A stretch of DNA of 16,185 bases from Pelagophyceae sp. CCMP2097 (taxonomy: Eukaryota; Sar; Pelagophyceae): positions 25,920 through 42,104 of the forward strand of contig MU657272.1 of the NCBI GenBank assembly GCA_026770575.1, given 5' to 3'. Below are positions 13,807-16,185 of this stretch, one piece after another. The notes under the pieces were generated by a model, which saw nothing but the letters and a program-made list of their open reading frames with translations, was not told the origin of the DNA and did not search any database. Within the stretch, counting starts at the first letter, position 1. Each line of letters begins with the position of its first letter. The position numbers and the translations under genes are program-made.

Positions 13807-14223
13807 TTATCTAAGGAGAACTGAGGCCTTGGTACTGCAAGCCATGCGAGCGCTTGGGGCCGTTGTATAGAGCGCGCGGGTGGGCGCTGCGAAAACCGAG
13901 CATGGCGTCGAACGGCCGGCAGCACGCCTCGCAGACGCCGAGGGAGCTAGCATAGCAGCGCGGCGCTCAGCGCGGCGCTCCTTCCGTTCGTACATCGCCT
14001 CGGCGAACACGGCGCAGAGCGACAAGCCCACAAGCGCAACACCAGCCTTGATGAGCACATCGACTTCGAATCGTGTGTGTGTTAACGACACGTTTGGGCT
14101 CAATTCAAATCTCAGTCTTAAATTGCTTTCAATCTCAAGCTCGTTGAACGGATCTATTACGACTCTTCCCTCGTTTTTGTTTGTTTGCTGAACCTCCCTA
14201 TTAGACAGCTTAACTTTTTTCAA
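13807..14223 (-). CDS. Possible small single-pass membrane protein
   Basis: 138 codons on the minus strand. The first 55 residues are hydrophilic and not GC-biased (EGRVVIDPFNELEIESNLRL). They are followed by one strong hydrophobic segment, LIKAGVALVGLSLCAVFAEA (about residues 57-76), with a basic stop-transfer stretch YERKERRAERR directly after. The rest is alanine/arginine-rich. Topology would put the N-terminus outside or in the lumen by the positive-inside rule. A plus-strand frame (13880-14191) covers the same DNA but has a less protein-like sequence. No homologue is recognised, and the C-terminal half may be spurious. Confidence 0.35.
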   Translation of the reverse strand: MKKVKLSNREVQQTNKNEGRVVIDPFNELEIESNLRLRFELSPNVSLTHTRFEVDVLIKAGVALVGLSLCAVFAEAMYERKERRAERRAAMLAPSASARRAAGRSTPCSVFAAPTRALYTTAPSARMACSTKASVLLR

Positions 14224-14561
14224 GGAGCTTTTAAAGTTGACTGGCGCATTTACATAACGTCGCCTAAAGCGCTTTAACGAGCAAGAGCCAAACCGACTGT
14301 GCTGTGCGCATCTCTTTCTGACGCCGATGCGTCCCGCACGCTCAGATCCGTCAGACTCGATGAAGGAAAATAAAATGCAATTGCATTATTACAAGAGCGC
14401 GCCGGAGGCACACGGAGGACCCGAAGGATACAGCCAAATCCCATTGCAATGCCCACGTAAATAATTGAAATTATTTAACTAATCGCTGAACTTTCAAATC
14501 CTCCTTATCTTTATTTTTATTATTTTATTTCTTATTGAGCTATTTCTTTTTTCTTTTTTTG

Positions 14562-14683
14562 CGGCCGACCAGATTCGAACCTGTGACCAAAAACTTCTTC
14601 TATGATGATTCCAATGAGGCTCCTGCTCGACCTCAACTCCCAATTTTAGCAATCGCATCAACCACCAATCGCTAAATCGGCCG
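14562..14683 (-). other. tRNA-like domain with A- and B-box, F copy B
   Basis: Minus strand: acceptor-like cggccga, then A-box-like tagcgattggtggttgatgc, later B-box ggttcgaatc in a T-arm-like context, then tcggccg. The 7-bp terminal pairing is perfect. The internal distance is about 35-40 bases longer than in a tRNA, so it is tRNA-derived, or an intron-bearing tRNA-like unit, and not a normal tRNA gene. Confidence 0.6.
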
Positions 14684-14730
14684 AGTTGCTATTTTTTTCT
14701 TCCCAAGGTGGAACCTCGGATTTGCTGGGC

Positions 14731-14782
14731 GACGGACGGACAAACAGACAGTCAGACAAACAGACAGACAAACAGACAGACA
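14731..14782. repeat. GACA-type microsatellite in F copy B
   Basis: gacggacggacaaacagaca followed by repeated caaacagacaga units. It occupies the same position within F as 10532-10574. Confidence 0.85.
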
Positions 14783-14810
14783 TAATTGCCCCAAGTAATC
14801 CTTCAATCAA

Positions 14811-14873
14811 AGGACCCGAAGGGCCCTTGCCGTAAACTGACGTTGAATAAACGGCAAGGACCCTTCGGGTCCT
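14811..14873 (-). repeat. 23-bp-stem hairpin at the end of F copy B
   Basis: Arms 14811-14833 and 14851-14873 pair at 22 of 23 positions (aggacccgaaggg...gccgt). The 17-base loop is aaactgacgttgaataa. It forms the presumed 5' end of F on the minus strand. Confidence 0.85.
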
Positions 14874-15309
14874 GAATAATTTGCATTCAACGGCGAGGTA
14901 ACGCATGACTGCGCGCCGCGGAGCGCGTCGTAGAGCGCCCGCGCATGCCCGCGGCGAGCGCGGCGTCGACGCGGCACGTCCGCGCCGCGAGGCGGACGAG
15001 GTGGACGCAGCGCGCCTCGACGTCGCGTGCGAGATCATCGACGAGGCCCGCGGCGGCTGCGCCGTCGCCGCCGGGCGCTGCGTATCCGATAGCCCGCGCC
15101 GTCGTCGCCGGCAAGCGTTCCGCCGCTACGGCGCCACTCGCCGCCACGGCGCCACTCGCGACGGCGTCGGGGGACAGCGCTGGGAGCGCGGCCGCGATGG
15201 CCCCGCGCGCGCCACGGGCGAAGTGCAGGGACGCGGCGCGTGCTGCATCGCCGCGCGGGCTAGCGTGCCGCAGCGCGCGGCACGCGGTGTGCTCCACGCC
15301 CGGCGCCGA

Positions 15310-15450
15310 GTAGTGACGGTACAAACGCCCCGGACTTTTCAAGCAACTTTTAAACTGTTCTACTTTTAAAGTTCAGCTTGAAAAGTAGAGCTTCTAAATT
15401 AAAAGCGACTCTAAATGCAAATACATACTTTCGGTAACTTTAAAAGTAGG
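15310..15450. repeat. AT-rich segment with inverted cttttaaag words
   Basis: acttttcaagc, acttttaaact, tacttttaaagttcagcttgaaaagta and aactttaaaagta recur in both orientations. This allows a hairpin around 15360-15387. It occupies the flank of family G copy 2, as the aactggtt segment does for copy 1. No gene. Confidence 0.5.
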
Positions 15451-15452
15451 TA

Positions 15453-15637
15453 GTGCCTTCCCCTATTTGATTCAGGTTCCCCTATTTGATTTGACCTTTC
15501 TCTGAACTTATTTGCATTTTTGGAGCCTTGGGATTGGCTGAAAAACTCTTTTCTGGGCACATTTTTACGTTGGGCCTCTATGATTGGTCAATTCCGAATC
15601 AAATAGGGTACAGAATCAAATAAGGAGGGGAACTTCT
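15453..15637. mobile_element. Second MITE, related in layout to 2136-2325
   Basis: Inverted outer parts with ttcccctatttgattc on the left and gaatcaaataagg..ggggaact on the right. Each end has a second inner copy (ttcccctatttgatt; gaatcaaataggg), the same double-motif arrangement as the first MITE. The interiors share tctgaac and gattggtca. TA lies at 15451-15452 and 15638-15639. The terminal bases match less well than in the first MITE, so the exact ends are uncertain. It flanks family G copy 2 on the side opposite to that in copy 1. Confidence 0.55.
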
Positions 15638-15789
15638 TAGCTTGAAAAGCTTCTTGAAAAAGTGAAGCTGTCTAATAATTGTCCGTAAACTCACCGCGTG
15701 GCGAGTGCTCTAAGATGGCATTTTTTCAATCATGCGGTCGTGGGTGCCTTTTCGGGCCACCGGTGCGGCGCAGGCTGCCAGCAGCTGCG

Positions 15790-16121
15790 CCGGTCAGCAG
15801 CACGGCCGTCGTCACGGTCGAGCTGGGGCGCGTGTCTGGATCTGGACGTTGTACGTCAACAGCGACATCTGGTTCTTCTCGGTACCGTCGGCGCCGATTG
15901 TCACGACGCGCACCGACGACCGCGCTACGCGAAAAGCGGCGAGCGCCTTGGTCAACGACCGGGACGGCGCGCCGATGGCCGGCGCCTTTAAGCGCCGAGG
16001 CCGGCGCCTTGAGCACACCGCGCTCACGCGCCGCGCGAATACGCTGCGCAAACGCCACCTCGTTGTCGTCATCCACCACGCCCCGCTCGACGTCGGTGGC
16101 AGTGAGGGGGCGGCCCGCCAT
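15790..16121 (-). pseudogene. Broken gene fragment at the right edge, unidentified
   Basis: On the minus strand ATG 16121 opens MAGRPLTATDVERGVVDDDN and EVAFAQRIRAARERGVLKAP. Near 15985 the better frame shifts by one to IGAPSRSLTKALAAFRVARS, then SVRVVTIGADGTEKNQMSLL and TYNVQIQTR. It appears to return to the first frame near 15830 with SSTVTTAVLLTGAAAG. Two compensating indels, or a short intron, would explain this. The first shift lies in a ggcgcc-rich stretch prone to slippage. I do not recognise the protein. Codon composition is GC-rich, as in the other coding patches. Confidence 0.45.
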
Positions 16122-16185
16122 CTCGGGCGCCCCGCCCCGCTCCTCGCAACGTTTGACAGAATGCGCAAACCCCCGGAAGCCAAAA

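Larger units (their letters stand above)
14388..14873 (-). mobile_element. Family F SINE-like element, copy B
   Basis: The most complete F copy. On the minus strand the order is: hairpin (14873-14811), microsatellite (14782-14731), leader, tRNA-like domain (14683-14562), an A-rich tail-like stretch (complement of the tttatttttattatttt run, about 14505-14560), and an end tccggcgcgctcttgtaat. It lies inside family G copy 2, whose paralogue (copy 1, about 2024-2035) is uninterrupted. Exact duplicated target bases are hard to define because the site is AT-rich (aatt/ataat). Confidence 0.8.
14280..15330 (-). repeat. Family G repeat, copy 2, interrupted by F copy B
   Basis: On the minus strand this copy runs from the ctcggcgc end (about 15312) through a GC-rich coding-like frame to cgccgttgaatgcaaatt (14875-14892). 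It is interrupted by F copy B (14388-14873). It resumes at tgcaattgcatt, ccttcatcgagtctgacgg and ends near ggctcttgctcg (about 14280). Frame 15342-14887 gives ALRHASPRGDAARAASLHFA and, after a longer alanine-rich part, GLVDDLARDVEARCVHLVRL. It keeps about 110 bases that copy 1 has lost. The family is unrecognised. Conservation of the same frame between copies suggests an ancestral element-encoded protein. Confidence 0.6.

Noticed and set aside
14562..14683. Intron-containing tRNA gene
   Set aside because: The acceptor-like stem is perfect, but three dispersed copies with the same flanks and a mutated B-box in one point to a SINE-like repeat.

Overview
This window looks like nuclear DNA of a eukaryote, most likely a unicellular one. 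Coding-like patches are GC-rich and separated by AT-rich patches. Several repeat families carry RNA polymerase III B-box motifs (GGTTCGANNCC type), and there are miniature inverted-repeat elements, terminal-repeat elements and microsatellites. I see no bacterial operons, Shine-Dalgarno-led genes, rRNA or intact tRNA. A GC-rich protist or microalga is a guess I cannot confirm from sequence alone. Only four regions read convincingly as protein over a long stretch, and all look like transposon genes, decayed genes or fragments. The real content is a nest of mobile elements whose order of insertion can be read directly.

Layout. 1-1290 and 3351-4208 are the two arms of a very large inverted repeat (family E). 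Its left arm is interrupted by a 453-bp terminal-repeat element (636-1088, TRIM-like) flanked by CTTTG on both sides. The spacer between the arms (1291-3350) holds an 18-bp-TIR MITE-like element (1297-1489), a GC-rich repeat with a coding-like frame (family G, 1690-2133), a TA-flanked MITE (2136-2325), AT-rich DNA and a short gene fragment (3170-3355). 4209-4515 is a GC-rich palindromic minisatellite. 4528-6667 is a tRNA-derived SINE-like element (family F) split by a 1943-bp DNA transposon (4616-6558) with 35/36-identical terminal inverted repeats and a 4-bp CCAG duplication. That transposon carries two coding frames, the second with features of a transposase-like C-terminal region.

6735-10234 is one long decayed gene: an acidic/low-complexity N-terminal part, a beta-propeller-like part, and a C-terminal part. 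It has several frame changes and stops, and it is interrupted by a second copy of the TRIM-like element (9498-9956) with a CGAAC duplication. Removing the insertion and one duplication rejoins the reading frame exactly. 10243-10663 is a second F element. 10664-14280 is largely unexplained DNA containing a diverged 290-bp tandem duplication inside a 1.1-kb inverted repeat (12437-13582) and one weak minus-strand membrane-protein ORF. 14280-15330 (minus) is the second G repeat, itself interrupted by the third F element (14388-14873). It is followed by a second MITE related to the first and by a broken minus-strand gene fragment at the right edge.

How the parts relate. Nesting gives a relative chronology: the TIR transposon is younger than F copy C; TRIM copy 1 is younger than E; TRIM copy 2 is younger than the 6.7-10.2 kb gene; F copy B is younger than G copy 2; the TA MITE is probably younger than G copy 1. 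The most interesting items are the TRIM-like family, with exact termini, a purine tract and a tRNA-like arm, and the TIR transposon with its two-frame gene.
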